Made by a program: the position numbers and the translations under genes
In this document: one piece after another, positions 4,985 to 5,672 of the stretch
Layout of the letters: each line of letters begins with the position of its first letter
Numbering within the stretch: position 1 is the stretch's first letter
The notes under the pieces: model-generated
What the model saw: the letters and a program-made list of their open reading frames with translations, nothing else
What the model was told of the DNA's origin: nothing
The model's database searches: none
From: Rhodocyclales bacterium
Lineage (GTDB): Bacteria > Pseudomonadota > Gammaproteobacteria > Burkholderiales > Rhodocyclaceae
DNA: 5,672 bases
Assembly (NCBI GenBank): GCA_021413665.1
Contig: JAIOPW010000382.1
Span: 1-5,672, forward strand
Direction of reading: 5' to 3'

Positions 4985-5672
4985 ATGCAAATGCTCCCCC
5001 CCCTTGCCGAGGCCTTGCATACGGCCGCAGGCCTGATCGCCGCCGTGCTTGCGGGGCGCAATTTCGACGTCGCGCTGGCGCGCGCCGCCTTGTCCGCGCC
5101 GCTGCGCGCCGTGACCATGGACCTCGCCTATCCGGCGCTGCGCGCCTTCGGTCGCGGCGATTTCCTGCTTGGCCTGCTGCTTGAACGCCCGCTCAAGGAC
5201 GCCATGGCGCGGGCTCTGCTGCTGGCGGCGCTGACGCGGCTCGAAGCACGACCGGAGGAAGCGCACACCACGGTCGACCAGGCGGTGACGGCGGCGGCAG
5301 GTCTGGCGCGGGGACAGTTCAAGGGCCTGGTCAATGGCGTGCTGCGCAATTTCCTGCGCCGGCGTGAAGAGCTTCTGGCCCGGGCGGACGCCGATCCGGT
5401 GGCGCGCTGGCAGCATCCGGCGTGGTGGATCGCGCACCTGCGCCAGGATCACCCGGCGCACTGGGAATCCATCCTCGCCGCCGGCAACAGCCATCCGCCG
5501 TTGTGTCTGCGCCTCAATCGTCGCCGTGTCGCCAACGCCGACTATCTGCTTCAGCTTGATGCGGCGGGCCTCGCCGCGCGCGCGCTGGACGACACGGCGA
5601 TCCTGATCGACAAGCCGGTGCCGGTGGAGCGCATCCCGGGTTTTGCCGCAGGGCTGTGCTCGGTGCAGGATT
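4985..5672 (+). CDS. rsmB: 16S rRNA (cytosine-967-C5)-methyltransferase, N-terminal part (partial)
   Basis: RsmB (also called Sun or Fmu) uses S-adenosylmethionine to methylate C967 of 16S rRNA. The frame is open from 4985 to the right edge: 229 residues of a protein usually near 430. The NusB-like RNA-binding domain covers about 8-130 and contains TTVDQAV (95-101) and the family's highly conserved VNGVLRNFLRR (116-126). Then come HPAWWI (144-149) and HPPLCLRLN (170-178), typical of the linker before the methyltransferase domain. The SAM-binding and catalytic cysteine motifs lie beyond the window. ATG codons at 4985 and 4991 are both possible starts; an in-frame TAG at 4925 limits upstream extension. 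A run of eight C bases (4996-5003) covers codons 4-6. rsmB following fmt is a familiar arrangement, here interrupted by yitT on the other strand. Confidence 0.95.
   Translation, partial: MQMLPPLAEALHTAAGLIAAVLAGRNFDVALARAALSAPLRAVTMDLAYPALRAFGRGDFLLGLLLERPLKDAMARALLLAALTRLEARPEEAHTTVDQAVTAAAGLARGQFKGLVNGVLRNFLRRREELLARADADPVARWQHPAWWIAHLRQDHPAHWESILAAGNSHPPLCLRLNRRRVANADYLLQLDAAGLAARALDDTAILIDKPVPVERIPGFAAGLCSVQD

Noticed and set aside
4167..5036. Plus-strand open frame (289 codons) opposite yitT
   Set aside because: Its translation is highly rich in Gln, Asp, Arg and His without hydrophobic core pattern, and it crosses the fmt end, yitT and the rsmB start.
4892..5494. Minus-strand open frame (200 codons) opposite rsmB
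   Set aside because: RsmB is conserved across this stretch on the plus strand; the antisense translation is Arg/Gln rich with no motif.
1..5672. Mobile elements, CRISPR, tRNA or defence system
   Set aside because: No transposase, integrase, spaced repeats, tRNA-like cloverleaf or defence-gene motif was seen. Nearly every base belongs to a recognised housekeeping gene or a short gap.

Overview
The window is a GC-rich, densely packed stretch of chromosomal housekeeping genes with no sign of mobile DNA. Gene content, gene order and protein sequences point to a betaproteobacterium, most likely near the Rhodocyclales. That placement comes from remembered synteny and sequence resemblance, not from a search.

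Layout. On the minus strand, read leftward from position 2713, lie a secreted LysM protein, dprA, smg and the first seven codons of topA, which runs off the left edge. The first three genes are nearly touching: 4 bases between lysM and dprA, and an ATGA overlap between dprA and smg. They look like one operon. A 85-base gap holding a candidate promoter and a 12-base tandem repeat separates smg from topA. On the plus strand, diverging from lysM, are def (peptide deformylase) and fmt (methionyl-tRNA formyltransferase), 10 bases apart. These two enzymes add the formyl group to initiator tRNA and remove it from the new protein. Next comes a minus-strand gene for a YitT-type membrane protein, convergent with fmt. 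Divergent from it, rsmB (16S rRNA m5C967 methyltransferase) starts at 4985 and runs off the right edge, with its N-terminal 229 residues present.

Regulation. Two divergent intergenic gaps (2714-2819 and 4896-4984) should carry the promoters. The best promoter-like element is a perfect TATAAT at 2699-2704 with TTGAAA upstream. It reads toward def but lies inside the signal-peptide codons of lysM. A TGn-extended -10 just before rsmB would start transcription at or next to its ATG.

I found no convincing new biological system. The least understood parts are the LysM protein and Smg, both of unclear function yet packed against dprA. The other notable items are small: overlapping divergent promoters, the topA leader repeat, a C8 tract at the start of rsmB, a perfect 11-bp hairpin inside fmt, and the placement of yitT between fmt and rsmB. 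No tRNA, rRNA, CRISPR array, insertion sequence or convincing pseudogene was seen.
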